In this document: positions 1 through 8,799 of the stretch, in pieces
How positions within the stretch are numbered: position 1 is the first letter of the stretch
Layout of the letters: each line of letters begins with the position of its first letter
From: Betaproteobacteria bacterium Ga0077526
Lineage (GTDB): Bacteria; Pseudomonadota; Gammaproteobacteria; Burkholderiales; Ga0077523
Assembly (NCBI GenBank): GCA_001464765.1
Contig: LNDV01000035.1
Span: forward strand, 186,001 to 250,000
Length of the DNA stretch: 64,000 nucleotides
Direction: 5' to 3'
Made by a program: the position numbers and the translations under genes
The notes under the pieces: model-generated
Told to the model about the DNA's origin: nothing
Databases searched by the model: none
What the model saw: only the letters and a program-made list of their open reading frames with translations

Positions 1-1075
1 TCGCCAGGACCGAATAGCGGATGCCCAGATTGGTGGCGAGGGCCTGGGCGTCCTCGAGACTCATGGATGCCGTGTACTGCGAGGGCATCATCACCGCATG
101 CACCTTGTCCGCGCCCAGCGCATCGGCCGCCACGCAGGCGACGATGGCGGAATCGATGCCGCCGGAGAGGCCCAGCAAGACCCCCGGGAAGCCGTTCTTG
201 CGGATGTAGTCGCGCACGCCGAGGCACAACGCATCGTAGACCAGGGCCTCGACCGGTCGCTCGGGCGCGATGGTTTCCGGCACGGGTGTCCCGGACGCGA
301 ACTCGACGATGCCCACCCCCTCCTCGAAGGAAGGCATCTGGGTGGTGACGTTTCCCTTTGCATCGACCACGAAGGATGCGCCGTCGAACACGAGTTCATC
401 CTGACCGCCCACCAGATTGCAGAACACGATGGGGAGTCCGACCTGCTTTGCGCGCGCCCGCACCACGTCGTAGCGGGTGGCGAGCTTGTTCACGTGGTAG
501 GGCGAGGCGTTGAGCACCAGCAGCATCTCGGCACCGGCAGCGCGCGCGGCACGGGGCGCCTCGGCATCCCACAGTTCCACCGCCGCGCCCGGCGCCTGGG
601 TGGCCCGGGCGGTGTGCTCACCGGAATGGCCCCACACATCCTCGCAGATGGCGACGCCGACCTTCACCCCTTCGATCGGCACCACGCAGGGTTCGGAACC
701 CGGTTCGAAGTAGCGCTCCTCGTCGAAGACGGTGTAGTTGGGGAGGTCCCGCTTGAAGTACGTGGCGATCACCTTCCCGCCGGAGAGCACAGACGCCGCG
801 TTGTACAGATGGCCGCGACTGCGCTGCGGATGCCCGACGATCACGGTGATGCCGGGCACGCGGCCGGCGAGATCCGTCACGGCCGCCTCGCACGCGGCGA
901 CGAAGTCGGGGCGCAGCAGCAGGTCCTCCGGCGGATAACCGCAGATCGACAGTTCCGGCGTGACCATCACCTGCGCGCCCCGGGCGCGGGCCTCCTGGGC
1001 GGCCTGTGCGATGCGCGCGGCATTCCCGGCGAGGTCCCCTAGGGTGCAGTTGATCTGGGCGATGGCAATCTTCAT
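1..1075 (-). CDS. nadE: NAD+ synthase, glutamine-dependent (3' end cut by window edge)
   Basis: Makes NAD+ from nicotinic acid adenine dinucleotide, ATP and glutamine in the cytoplasm. The frame stays open to base 1, so about 358 N-terminal codons are present and the C-terminus lies outside. Residues 1 to about 260 are a nitrilase-type glutaminase domain with the Glu-Lys-Cys triad visible: Glu in VTPELSICGYP (about 41), Lys before RDLPNYTVFDE (about 108) and Cys in VAICEDVW (about 144). The synthetase domain follows, with the ATP-binding loop LLGLSGGIDS near residue 300. The start ATG follows a GGGAG ribosome site. The gene is divergent from the FemAB-like gene at 1191. The fused amidase makes this the glutamine-dependent form. 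Confidence 0.95.
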   Translation of the reverse strand, partial: MKIAIAQINCTLGDLAGNAARIAQAAQEARARGAQVMVTPELSICGYPPEDLLLRPDFVAACEAAVTDLAGRVPGITVIVGHPQRSRGHLYNAASVLSGGKVIATYFKRDLPNYTVFDEERYFEPGSEPCVVPIEGVKVGVAICEDVWGHSGEHTARATQAPGAAVELWDAEAPRAARAAGAEMLLVLNASPYHVNKLATRYDVVRARAKQVGLPIVFCNLVGGQDELVFDGASFVVDAKGNVTTQMPSFEEGVGIVEFASGTPVPETIAPERPVEALVYDALCLGVRDYIRKNGFPGVLLGLSGGIDSAIVACVAADALGADKVHAVMMPSQYTASMSLEDAQALATNLGIRYSVLA

Positions 1076-1190
1076 GAAGGCTCCCGCCGGCGTCGCCGGC
1101 GTTGTGGCTGGGGAAACTCTGCGCGACGGACACGGTCTGGCGATATTCCTCTCGCCCCTCGCACGGCAAGCCCTCTAATATAGCGTAGCC

Positions 1191-2333
1191 ATGTCCGAAA
1201 CCTACCGACTCGAAATCGTCGATTCCCTCCGCGAAGTGGATCCCTGCCAGTGGGACGCTCTCGCCGGGAACCACCCGCTGCTGTCCCATGCCTTTCTGCA
1301 CGCGATGCACGAGAGCGGTTCGGCCTCGGAGCGTTCCGGCTGGGCGCCACGCTACCTGCTGCTGCGCGAGGGCGGCGCGCTGCAGGGCGCCGTGCCGCAG
1401 TATCTCAAGTCACACTCCTACGGCGAATACGTGTTCGACTGGGCCTGGGCGGACGCCTGGAACCGCGCAGGGCGCGAGTACTACCCGAAGCTGCTGAGCG
1501 CCATCCCGTTCACGCCGGTCACCGGCCCACGCCTCATGGCGCCCTCCGCCGAGATCCGCCGCGTGCTCGTGGCGGGCGCACTCCAGTTCGCCCGCGAAGC
1601 CGAAGTGTCGAGCTTCCACTGCCTGTTTCCTTCCGAAGCCGAAGCGCGGGAGTTCGAGGAAGCCGGCCTGATGCTGCGCCGGACCGTACAGTTCCACTGG
1701 CACAACCCCGGTTACGCGAGCTTCGACGACTTCCTCGCGAGCATGAACCACGAGAAGCGCAAGAAGGTGAAGCAGGAGCGTCGCCGGCTGCGGGACGAGG
1801 GCGTCAGCTTCGCGTGGAAGGTGGGTCGCGAGATCGAAGAGGACGACTGGCGGTTCTTCGCGCAGTGCTATAACGACACCTACCGCCGGCACCATTCGAC
1901 GCCTTATCTGAATCTGGATTTCTTCCTGAGGATCGGCGAGACGATGCCGGACAATCTACTCCTCGCCGTGGGCAGTCAGGACGGTACCCGAGTGTGCTCG
2001 GCCCTGGATGTCTTCTCCGCCGACGCTTTGTACGGTCGTTACTGGGGCACCACGAGATACATCCCCGGCCTGCACTTCGAGGCCTGCTACTACCAGGCCA
2101 TCGAGTTCTGCATCGACCGGAAGATCGGTCGATTCGAAGGTGGCGCCCAGGGCGAGCACAAGCTCGCGCGCGGCCTGGAGCCGGTCACGACCTTCTCGGC
2201 CCACTGGGTGGGCGATCCCGCTTTCGATCAGGCGGTGCGCCGGTTCGTTGCGCGCGAGTCGAATCAGATTGCCGCCTACGTGAACGAACTCGCCGAGCAC
2301 TCCCCATTCAAGGAAGCCCCGCTTGAACTTTGA
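1191..2333 (+). CDS. FemAB-like acyltransferase family protein (PF04339/COG3146)
   Basis: This 380-residue soluble protein resembles the family annotated as peptidoglycan/peptidogalycan biosynthesis or recognition proteins, which share the double-GNAT fold of FemAB aminoacyltransferases. Visible hallmarks are the N-terminal HPLLSHAFLHAMHESG segment, the MNHEKRKKVKQERRRL basic helix near residue 185, and the RYWG and FEGGAQGEHK stretches near 285 and 317. Substrate and reaction are not established for the family. It overlaps the next gene, sfsA, by 11 bases, so the two are probably co-transcribed and translationally coupled. The family call is secure from these motifs; the role is not. Confidence 0.85.
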   Translation: MSETYRLEIVDSLREVDPCQWDALAGNHPLLSHAFLHAMHESGSASERSGWAPRYLLLREGGALQGAVPQYLKSHSYGEYVFDWAWADAWNRAGREYYPKLLSAIPFTPVTGPRLMAPSAEIRRVLVAGALQFAREAEVSSFHCLFPSEAEAREFEEAGLMLRRTVQFHWHNPGYASFDDFLASMNHEKRKKVKQERRRLRDEGVSFAWKVGREIEEDDWRFFAQCYNDTYRRHHSTPYLNLDFFLRIGETMPDNLLLAVGSQDGTRVCSALDVFSADALYGRYWGTTRYIPGLHFEACYYQAIEFCIDRKIGRFEGGAQGEHKLARGLEPVTTFSAHWVGDPAFDQAVRRFVARESNQIAAYVNELAEHSPFKEAPLEL

Positions 2334-3033
2334 TCCCCCGCTGGTCCAGGGCATCCTGCTGCGCCGCTACAAGCGCTTTCTGGCGGACGTGATTCTCGAG
2401 AACGGCGACGAGATCACCGCACACTGTCCGAACACCGGCTCCATGATGGGTGTAGCGGATCCGGGACAGCGCGTCTGGCTCGCCTACCGTCCGTCGCCGA
2501 CCCGCAAGTACGCGTACGGCTGGGAGCTCACGCAACTCGCCGACGGCACACTCGTAGGCGTCGATACCCATCGCAGCAATGCGCTGGTGCGCGAAGCCAT
2601 CGAAGGCGGCGTGATCACCGAACTGCAGGGCTACGACACCATCGTTCCCGAGTCCCGCTACGGCAGCGAGAACAGCCGCATCGACTTCCTGCTGCGGGCG
2701 CCTTCCCGCCCCGACTGCTACGTCGAAGTGAAGAACGTGACGGCCGCCGTCGAGGCAGGCATCGCCCTGTTCCCCGACGCTGTGAGCGAACGCGGCACCA
2801 AGCACCTGCGCGAGCTCATGGGCGTGGTGGCGGAAGGCGCGCGCGCCGTGCTCGTGTTCTGCGTGCAGCGCGACGACGTGACGGAAGTCCGCCCGGCGGA
2901 TGCCATCGACCCCGTCTATGGCCAGACGCTTCGCGAGGCACTGCGCGCCGGCGTCGAGGCCGTCGCCTATCGCGCCGTCATCGACCCCGCCGCGGTTTCC
3001 CTGCAGCACCGCCTGCCCGTCATCTGCCCCTGA
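2323..3033 (+). CDS. sfsA: DNA/RNA nuclease SfsA family protein
   Basis: A 236-residue protein of the usual SfsA length. SfsA was first described as a sugar-fermentation stimulator and is now regarded as a nuclease-fold protein. Family signatures are the RRYKRFLADV N-terminus, HCPNTGSMMG near residue 31, TRKYAYGWEL near 60, SRIDFLL near 125, CYVEVKNVT near 138 (the acidic/lysine cluster expected of the nuclease site) and ARAVLVFCVQR near 179. The start is TTG at 2323, inside the last codons of the FemAB-like gene; no ATG in frame keeps the conserved N-terminus. A small GC hairpin (3046-3052 with 3057-3063) lies just after the stop. Confidence 0.93.
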   Translation: MNFDPPLVQGILLRRYKRFLADVILENGDEITAHCPNTGSMMGVADPGQRVWLAYRPSPTRKYAYGWELTQLADGTLVGVDTHRSNALVREAIEGGVITELQGYDTIVPESRYGSENSRIDFLLRAPSRPDCYVEVKNVTAAVEAGIALFPDAVSERGTKHLRELMGVVAEGARAVLVFCVQRDDVTEVRPADAIDPVYGQTLREALRAGVEAVAYRAVIDPAAVSLQHRLPVICP

Positions 3034-3338
3034 CCGGCTTCCAGCCCGCCCGATCCCGGGCGGTGTGATCCGATTCGCCCATCAACCGTCACCCCGCTGA
3101 CGCGCGCCGTGCGTCGTTCCGCCCATCGAGGCGACATCACCGGTCCGACGGGATGTCATCGCGGCCCTCTACATTCTTTGCTGTCCGATGCCATTCGCAT
3201 CGGCTGCCGGCATCGCCGCTCCAGCCGGGGAACGATTCCACGACGCACCTCTTCAGTTCCGAGTCATGCGGTCCTTTTCCGATCGTTTCCCGCTGGCCGT
3301 CCCGGCAACCGACCCACGAAGACCAGGAGCCACCGAAC
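3034..3338. other. Intergenic stretch without a recognisable gene
   Basis: This 305-base gap between sfsA and the PEP-CTERM gene holds a perfect 7-bp hairpin (3046-3052/3057-3063, loop ATCC) that may be a weak terminator for sfsA, although no T-run follows. Open frames here have no codon bias or family resemblance that I can see. A promoter for the downstream gene is expected but I found no convincing -35/-10 pair. Confidence 0.4.
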
Positions 3339-4748
3339 ATGAAGTCGCTACTCAAGCCCGCCGTCCTCGCCGTCAGCCTTGCGATCGCCTTTCCGGCCGT
3401 CGCGGCCAACACGTTGAAGGGATTCGCGGTGTTGCCCGCAAACACGTTCGCGGAAGGCCCCACTTCCGGACAGTTCGCGACCGGCGCGAACGGCAACCCG
3501 CTGCCCCTCATCGACAAGCAGCCGGTCCAAGGATTCTCCGGCGTCCTGAACGGGCCTGTCGCCGGCACCTTCCGCGTCATGCAGGACAACGGCTTCGGTG
3601 CCAAGACCAACTCCGCGGACACCATCCTTCGCATGTTCGCCCTGCAGCCTGACTTCAAGACGGCCACCGGCGGCACCGGTACGGTCACGCCGGTCCACTT
3701 CACGACCGGCGCCGCGCTGCCCTCCTTCAGCTCGAACAGCTTCATCCAGCTGCGCGATCCCGACGGCAAGCTCGGCTTCCCGATCGTGGCCAGCATGACG
3801 AACTACCCCAACGGCGCCGGTACCACCCCGGTGGATCCGGCGATCAGTGCCGGACGACTGCTGACGGGGTCGGACTTCGATCTCGAGTCGGTGCAGCAGG
3901 ATCGCAACGGCAATCTCTGGTTCGGTGAGGAGTTCGGGCCGTTCCTGATCAAGACCGATGCGACGGGCAAAGTGCTGCGCAAGGAGATCGCGCTGCCGCT
4001 GCCGTCGCAGGTGGGTGGTGTCCCGGTGAATCTCGGCACGAACCCCATCGTCCAGTCGCCGCAGAATCCCCTGCCCCAGGGCAGCAACAATCTGCCGCAG
4101 TCGGGTGGTTTCGAGGGCATGGCGATCAACGCAAGCGGCACCAAGCTCTACCCGCTGCTGGAGCGCCCGGTGACCACGGACCCGAATCAGTCGCGTCTCA
4201 TCGTGAGCGAGTTCGACCTCGCCACGGAGTCCTACACGGGCGCGACCTTCGGCTACCGTCTCGACCCGCAAGGCACGAACATCGGCGACATGGTCGCGAT
4301 CGATGATTCGCGCTTCCTCGTGATCGAGCGCGATGGCCGTCAGGGCGACCCGACGATTCCCGCGTTCACCAATCCGGCGCAGTTCAAGAAGATCTTCATG
4401 GTCGACATGAGCGTGCTGGACGCTGAGGGCTTCGCGAAGAAGACGGAGGTGGTGGACCTGATGAACATCGCCGATCCGCTGGACCTGAACGGCGATGGCA
4501 AGACGACCTTCAACTTTCCGTTCGTGACGATCGAGGACGTGCTGATCGTGGACGCGAACACGCTGCTCGTGATGAACGACAACAACTATCCGGGCAGTGC
4601 CGGTCGCGCCTTCGGCGTGTCGGACAACAACGAGTTCATCCTGATCTCGCTGAGCCAGCCGGTGCCGGAACCCGAGACCTGGGCGCTGATGTTCGCCGGT
4701 CTGGGCATCGTGGGTGCCTCGACGCTGCGCCGGAAAGCGGCGCGCTGA
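3339..4748 (+). CDS. Esterase-like activity of phytase family protein with PEP-CTERM anchor
   Basis: A 469-residue exported protein. An N-terminal signal peptide (MKSLLKPAVLAV to about residue 23, VAA/NTL) precedes a domain of the esterase-like activity of phytase family (PF13449), probably a beta-propeller: note DFDLESVQQDRNGNLWFGEEFG near residue 182 and the FEGMAIN motif near 258. The C-terminus is a textbook PEP-CTERM sorting signal: VPEPETWALM, a hydrophobic helix, then RRKAAR. Exosortase would cleave it and the protein would be displayed or released with exopolysaccharide. The ATG at 3339 is chosen over upstream starts because it gives the signal peptide and has AGGAG at 3325-3329. Substrate is unknown; a phosphoester is possible. 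Confidence 0.85.
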   Translation: MKSLLKPAVLAVSLAIAFPAVAANTLKGFAVLPANTFAEGPTSGQFATGANGNPLPLIDKQPVQGFSGVLNGPVAGTFRVMQDNGFGAKTNSADTILRMFALQPDFKTATGGTGTVTPVHFTTGAALPSFSSNSFIQLRDPDGKLGFPIVASMTNYPNGAGTTPVDPAISAGRLLTGSDFDLESVQQDRNGNLWFGEEFGPFLIKTDATGKVLRKEIALPLPSQVGGVPVNLGTNPIVQSPQNPLPQGSNNLPQSGGFEGMAINASGTKLYPLLERPVTTDPNQSRLIVSEFDLATESYTGATFGYRLDPQGTNIGDMVAIDDSRFLVIERDGRQGDPTIPAFTNPAQFKKIFMVDMSVLDAEGFAKKTEVVDLMNIADPLDLNGDGKTTFNFPFVTIEDVLIVDANTLLVMNDNNYPGSAGRAFGVSDNNEFILISLSQPVPEPETWALMFAGLGIVGASTLRRKAAR

Positions 4749-4753
4749 CGAAA

Positions 4754-4788
4754 CGCCCCGGCGGGTGCGATTTGCACTCGCCGGGGCG
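4754..4788 (+). terminator. GC-rich hairpin after the PEP-CTERM gene
   Basis: A 15-bp stem (4754-4768 with 4774-4788, one G-U pair, loop GATTT) begins five bases after the stop codon. No T-run follows, so it may slow RNA decay or terminate weakly between the convergent genes rather than act as a classical terminator. Confidence 0.5.
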
Positions 4789-4796
4789 GCGCGCGG

Positions 4797-5558
4797 TCAG
4801 CGATATCGCGCGGCGGTAGCGGAGGATTCCTTAGCCAAGATGGACTGGTCCGACGTCACGGCCACGAACGCCGCGCCGTGGGCCATCCACTTCTTGGCAT
4901 CAGCTTCGGCGTAGGCAAGGATGCCCGCCGCCTTGCCGGTCTTTCGGATGCGCGTGATGGAGTTGCCGATGATCTCCACCATCTCGGGGTGACCGGGATT
5001 GCCCAGATGCCCGAAGCCGGCCGCGAGATCCTGCGGCCCGATGAACAAGGCATCGATCCCTTCCACCGCAGCAATGGCCTCCAGATTGTCCACGCCGGCT
5101 CGCGACTCGATCTGCACGATCACGCAGAGTTCCTGCTCCACCTTGGCGAAGTAGTCCGTCACGCGCGCAAAGCGATTCGCGCGGGTGTTCGTCGACACCC
5201 CCCGCACGCCCTTGGGCGGGTAGCGCGTGGCCGCAACGGCACGCCGGGCCTCCTCGGCGGTCTCCACATAGGGGATGAGGAGCGTCTGCACGCCGAGATC
5301 AAGCAGCCGCTTGATCACGACCGTGTCGTTCCAGGGCGGCCGCACGATTGCCGAAGTGTCGTAAGGCGCAACGGCCTGCAACTGCTGGTGGACCTGTGGG
5401 GCGTCGTTCGGCGCGTGCTCCATGTCGATCATCATCCAGTCGAAGCCGGCCGACGCGCAGATCTCCGCCGCCGCCGGACTGCCGAGACTGAGCCAGCACC
5501 CGGCCTGCGCCTTTCCGCTGGCAAGCCCCCTCTTGAACCGGTTGACCGGCATCTCCAT
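4797..5558 (-). CDS. HpcH/HpaI family aldolase
   Basis: A 253-residue class II pyruvate-type aldolase of the HpcH/HpaI (2,4-dihydroxyhept-2-ene-1,7-dioate / 2-keto-3-deoxy-L-rhamnonate aldolase) family, which splits or forms 2-oxo acids with a divalent metal. Visible motifs are GCWLSLGSPAAAEI near residue 20, FDWMMIDMEHAPND near 39 (metal-site Glu/Asp region), VQTLLIPYVETAEEA near 89, GVRGVS near 117, VIVQIESRAGVDN near 147 and DALFIGPQDLAAGFG near 167. The last two carry the usual Glu and Asp ligands. The aldehyde partner cannot be read from sequence. It is divergent from the dihydrodipicolinate-synthase-like gene at 5719, which acts on similar substrates, so the two may share a sugar-acid or aromatic pathway. 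Confidence 0.88.
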   Translation of the reverse strand: MEMPVNRFKRGLASGKAQAGCWLSLGSPAAAEICASAGFDWMMIDMEHAPNDAPQVHQQLQAVAPYDTSAIVRPPWNDTVVIKRLLDLGVQTLLIPYVETAEEARRAVAATRYPPKGVRGVSTNTRANRFARVTDYFAKVEQELCVIVQIESRAGVDNLEAIAAVEGIDALFIGPQDLAAGFGHLGNPGHPEMVEIIGNSITRIRKTGKAAGILAYAEADAKKWMAHGAAFVAVTSDQSILAKESSATAARYR

Positions 5559-5606
5559 GACACTCCCCCTCTGGTTGTCGAGCGCCTTCGCTCTCCCGCG
5601 ATTCTA

Positions 5607-5631
5607 GGGAAGGTCCGCACAATTTGCGCGG
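5607..5631 (+). repeat. 25-bp dyad-containing dispersed repeat, copy 1
   Basis: The core GGGAAGGTCCGCACAA followed by TTTGCGCGG is nearly identical (24 of 25) to the inverse-orientation copy at 11051-11075. The second half is an imperfect inverted repeat (CCGCACAA / TTGCGCGG). It lies between divergent genes. A further partial copy of the left part (GGGAAGGTCGGCC) starts at 5645. Confidence 0.6.
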
Positions 5632-5718
5632 GCGTGTTCCCTCAGGGAAGGTCGGCCCCGCGCCCCGATCGCCGTGGGGCGTAAACTCCGGTCTCCTCGC
5701 ATCCGACGGGCTGCCATC

Positions 5719-6645
5719 GTGACCACCCCTTCTTTCGCCTTCGCCGGTGTCGTGCCGATCCTCGCGACGCCATTCCATGCCGACGAATCCCTCGACACCG
5801 AATCGCTCGGACGGCTCGTGCGATTCATGGCCGGGCTCGGCGTCGATGGCGTCACCGTGCTGGGTGTGCTTGGCGAATCCAATCGATTGTCGGACGCCAA
5901 CCGCGAGGCCGCGATCCGCGCCGCGGTAGCCGCCGCCGGCAAGATGCCGGTGATCGTCGGTGTCAGCCATCCGGGAACCCAGGCGACGGTCGACCTGGCG
6001 AAAATGGCAGGGAGTCTGGGGGCGTCTGCAGTCATGGTGGCACCGAGCGCGGAAGGCGTGCCGAACGACGAGCGCGTATTCGACTATTTCCGGCGCGTCG
6101 GCGCCGGCTCACCGGTGCCGATCGTGGCGCAGGACCATCCTGCCTCGACCGCGGTCCATATGGGGGTCCCGCTCCTCGCGCGCATCGCCAGGGAGATTCC
6201 GTCGGTGATGGGCATCAAGCTGGAGGCCGTGCCGACACCGCCGAAGCTGCGTGCCGTTCGCGCCGCGATGGGAGATCGTCCTTTGCGGATCACCACGGGG
6301 CTGGGCGCGTTGTACGGCCTGTTCGACCTCGAGGCCGGCAGCGACGGATTCAACACCGGGTTCGCGTTTCCGGAGGTCCTGCAGGCGATGGTCGCGGCGG
6401 CGCGCAGTGGTGATTGGGCGCAGGTCCGCGCGCTCTACACACGCTTCCTGCCGCTCATCGTGTTCGAGCAGCAGCCGGGCGTGGCCGTGCGGAAGGAGAT
6501 CCTGCGCCGGCGCGGTTTGCTGTCGGACGCCACGGTCCGTCATCCGGGAGCCGGCCTGCCGGCGGGTTATGCGGAACAGCTCACGATGCTCATCGAGAGC
6601 ATCCTGCCGGGCGTGGATCTGCGGGTGCCGCTGGCGGGGCTCTGA
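5719..6645 (+). CDS. Dihydrodipicolinate synthase/N-acetylneuraminate lyase family protein
   Basis: A class I (Schiff-base) aldolase or dehydratase of the DapA superfamily, 308 residues from the GTG at 5719; a GTG 15 codons upstream is possible. The barrel motifs PILATPFHADESLD near the N-terminus, GVDGVTVLGVLGES (the GTTGE-type strand), and VMGIKLEA with the expected catalytic Lys are present. The usual YNxP motif is replaced by AQDHPAST, so it is unlikely to be the lysine-pathway DapA and more like 2-oxo acid aldolases or dehydratases for sugar acids or aromatic side chains. It is paired divergently with an HpcH-type aldolase. Substrate not determinable. Confidence 0.82.
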   Translation: MTTPSFAFAGVVPILATPFHADESLDTESLGRLVRFMAGLGVDGVTVLGVLGESNRLSDANREAAIRAAVAAAGKMPVIVGVSHPGTQATVDLAKMAGSLGASAVMVAPSAEGVPNDERVFDYFRRVGAGSPVPIVAQDHPASTAVHMGVPLLARIAREIPSVMGIKLEAVPTPPKLRAVRAAMGDRPLRITTGLGALYGLFDLEAGSDGFNTGFAFPEVLQAMVAAARSGDWAQVRALYTRFLPLIVFEQQPGVAVRKEILRRRGLLSDATVRHPGAGLPAGYAEQLTMLIESILPGVDLRVPLAGL

Positions 6646-6689
6646 CGGAGTCGTCCCATCGGCGACAGCATCGCGGGAACGCGCACCGC

Positions 6690-6920
6690 CCCCGGACTCC
6701 GCTTCGCTCCTTCCGGGCTACAACGGCGCCGCGTCGCTCCCTCGGGGCGACAACGACACCGCGTAGCCCGGACGAGGGGCGCATGCCCCGACTCCGGGAA
6801 CCGCATGCCCCGGACTCCGCTTCGCTCTCTCCGGGCTACAACGACGACGCGTCGCTCCCTCGGGGCGACACCGACACCTCGTAGCCCGGACGAGGCGCAC
6901 CGCGCCGACTCCGGGAACCG
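6690..6920. repeat. Tandem REP-like palindromic repeats (locus 1)
   Basis: Two direct copies of a unit of about 118 bp (GGACTCCGCTTCGCTC at 6694 and again at 6812). Each unit contains two inverted REP-like halves: one reading GGACTCC...CCGGGCTAC and one reading GTAGCCCGGACGAGG...CGACTCCGGG. The same GTAGCCCGGACGAG core recurs at 44086-44184 and 58326-58498, always between genes. The organisation matches bacterial REP/BIME elements mobilised by REP-associated tyrosine transposases; no such transposase is in the window. Confidence 0.85.
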
Positions 6921-6926
6921 CCCCGA

Positions 6927-7238
6927 TCAATACTGATCCAGCTCCAGCGTCCGGTCGTAGTACACCTTCAGAAGGCAAGGCACGTCACCACATGCATCCC
7001 GCACCTGGGTCTCCCAGGTACGCTGCTCGGCGCGCATGGTCGCGCGGAGTTCATCCGTGTTCGCGCGACGGTACGCGTTGAGAAAAGCGAACGCCATCTG
7101 CTCGTTGGCTTCGCTCACCCGATCGTTGGAGCACAGCAGTCTCTCGGTCGTCGTCTTCGGGCGTCCGCAATCCACCGCGGCCACTGCGGGCGCGGCGGCG
7201 AGTGCCATCACCATGAGGGCAATCCTTCGAACTCGCAT
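6927..7238 (-). CDS. LprI-like (DUF1311) small periplasmic protein
   Basis: A 103-residue protein with a signal peptide (MRVRRIALMVMALAAAPAVAA) and a small mature domain bearing Cys in DCGRPKTTTERLLCSNDRVSEA, the RAEQRTWETQVRDAC segment and CLLKVYYDRTLEL. This pattern (C...ER.IC.......D..L...Y, then QR.W...R..C) is that of the LprI N-terminal/DUF1311 family, some members of which inhibit lysozyme. The four cysteines probably form two disulfides in the periplasm. GAGGAG-type ribosome site upstream. The stop is ten bases from the edge of the REP-like repeats. Role here unproven. Confidence 0.82.
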   Translation of the reverse strand: MRVRRIALMVMALAAAPAVAAVDCGRPKTTTERLLCSNDRVSEANEQMAFAFLNAYRRANTDELRATMRAEQRTWETQVRDACGDVPCLLKVYYDRTLELDQY

Positions 7239-7273
7239 CGTTGCTTCTCCTCACCTGCTCCAGAAATCCGGCC

Positions 7274-8170
7274 TCATCCGCCGACGAACTCGTCGATGAG
7301 CGCGATCACGCGATCGGCACGCTCATGCACCACCCAATGGGACGCCTCGGGAATCCGTTCGATCCGCAGGTCGTCCACGTGTTCCTCCAGGCCATCGAGG
7401 ATGGCCGGCAGTAGCGCCGTGTCCCGCTCGCCCCAGATCACCAGGGTCGGCACGGTGACACGGAACAGCTTCGGATCGAGGTCCGGTATCGGTGCCTCGG
7501 GCTCCGGCGGGTGCAACGGTGACGCGCGGTACCAGTTGAGCATGCCGGTGAGCGCGCCGGGTTGTGCCCAGGCGTCCAGGTATCCCTGCACGGTCTGCGA
7601 GTCGGTCGGACCGCCGTTGACGCCCCACTGGTCGAGCGTCATCCGGCGCAGTCGCCGGTAGCCGTCCTCGGCCATCACCCGTTCCGCCTTCTCGGACCGC
7701 AGCAGCGTCATGTAGTTGCTGGCCGCGAGCTGGGCGGGGTTCTCCCGCAGTTCCCGCGTGAAGGTGACCGGGTGCGGTGCGTTGACGATGACCAAGCGTT
7801 CCACGCGCTCCGGGTGCCACGCCGCCAGATTCCAGGCTAGCGCACCGCCCCAGTCGTGGGCCACCACGGCAACGCGGTCGTGTCCAAGAGCATCGAGGAG
7901 ATCGACGACATCCCGGACGAGGAGCTTGACCCGGTAGTCGGCGACGGCAGGCGGCTTGAAGGACAGATTGAAGCCGCGCTGGTCCGGCGCAATCGCGTGG
8001 AACCGCCGGCCGAAGTGCCCGAGCGCGCGCTCCCACATCTGCCAGTATTCGGGGAAGCCGTGCAGGAACAGGATGCCCCGGCCCTCGCCGGCCTGCGCGA
8101 CGTGCAATCGCTGACCGTGGGGAAGATCCACCCATCCGGTGGTGACGGGAGCCGGCTGGACATCGGACAT
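7274..8170 (-). CDS. Alpha/beta hydrolase, epoxide hydrolase/haloalkane dehalogenase-like
   Basis: A 298-residue cytoplasmic hydrolase. The oxyanion motif HGFPEYW (about residues 37-43), the APDQRGFN loop (about 61-68) and the nucleophile elbow AHDWGGAL with Asp about 106 are those of the epoxide hydrolase branch, where Asp rather than Ser attacks the substrate. The C-terminal catalytic His is in EASHWVVHE near residue 277. A lid domain with the NAPHPVTFTRELRENP stretch matches this branch. Substrate could be an epoxide, haloalkane or ester. It is divergent from the DUF4124-glutaredoxin gene. Confidence 0.88.
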   Translation of the reverse strand: MSDVQPAPVTTGWVDLPHGQRLHVAQAGEGRGILFLHGFPEYWQMWERALGHFGRRFHAIAPDQRGFNLSFKPPAVADYRVKLLVRDVVDLLDALGHDRVAVVAHDWGGALAWNLAAWHPERVERLVIVNAPHPVTFTRELRENPAQLAASNYMTLLRSEKAERVMAEDGYRRLRRMTLDQWGVNGGPTDSQTVQGYLDAWAQPGALTGMLNWYRASPLHPPEPEAPIPDLDPKLFRVTVPTLVIWGERDTALLPAILDGLEEHVDDLRIERIPEASHWVVHERADRVIALIDEFVGG

Positions 8171-8288
8171 GGAAACCTCAGGGTTGGAACGAACGGCGCT
8201 ATGCTACGGCCAGGGAAGCCCTTGTCCAATGGCGTTTGTGCGCTCCGGTGGATCGGAGCTTCCCAAGGTTCCGATACGGACGAGACCC

Positions 8289-8744
8289 ATGCGCCGCGTA
8301 CTGCTCCTTGTTTTCCTGATTGTCCCGCTGCTCTTCACCGCCGTGACGGACGCCGGTGTGTACAAGTGGACGGACGAGTCCGGCAAGACGCACTACACCG
8401 ATTCTCCGCCGCCCGGGCGCAAGGCCCAGGAGGTGAAGCTGCAGGTGAAATCCCTGAGCGGTCCCGCCGTGGTCTCGAAGACCAATGCACCGGTCGCCGC
8501 GACGCGCCCCAAGATCCGCCTCTTCTCGGCCGTGTGGTGCGGCTACTGCAAGCTGGCGAAGACCCATCTCGCCCGCCGCGGCGTCGCCTTCGAGGAACTC
8601 GACGTGGAACAGTCCGCGACCGGGCGGGACGAGTACCGCCGCCTGGACGGTCGCGGGGTTCCGGTGATCCTGGTGGGCGACCAGCGCATGGACGGATTCG
8701 ATCCGGCGGCGCTGGACGTCATGCTGAAGAACGCCGGCTACTGA
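8289..8744 (+). CDS. DUF4124-glutaredoxin fusion protein, exported
   Basis: A 151-residue protein with a signal peptide or N-terminal anchor (MRRVLLLVFLIVPLLFTAVTDA), a DUF4124 segment (GVYKWTDESGKTHYTDSPPPG, about 23-43) and a C-terminal glutaredoxin/thioredoxin fold with active site WCGYC (Cys about 84 and 87) and the cis-Pro region RGVPVILVGDQ. It probably reduces or isomerises disulfides or holds a cofactor in the periplasm. The ATG at 8289 is chosen because it begins the signal sequence. DUF4124 commonly leads small betaproteobacterial envelope proteins; two more DUF4124 genes lie at 61989 and 62531. Confidence 0.87.
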   Translation: MRRVLLLVFLIVPLLFTAVTDAGVYKWTDESGKTHYTDSPPPGRKAQEVKLQVKSLSGPAVVSKTNAPVAATRPKIRLFSAVWCGYCKLAKTHLARRGVAFEELDVEQSATGRDEYRRLDGRGVPVILVGDQRMDGFDPAALDVMLKNAGY

Positions 8745-8799
8745 CGACCTCCGGGAGCGGCAGCGCGCCCTTCCGCAAGGAAGGTCCGCGCGACCGGAC

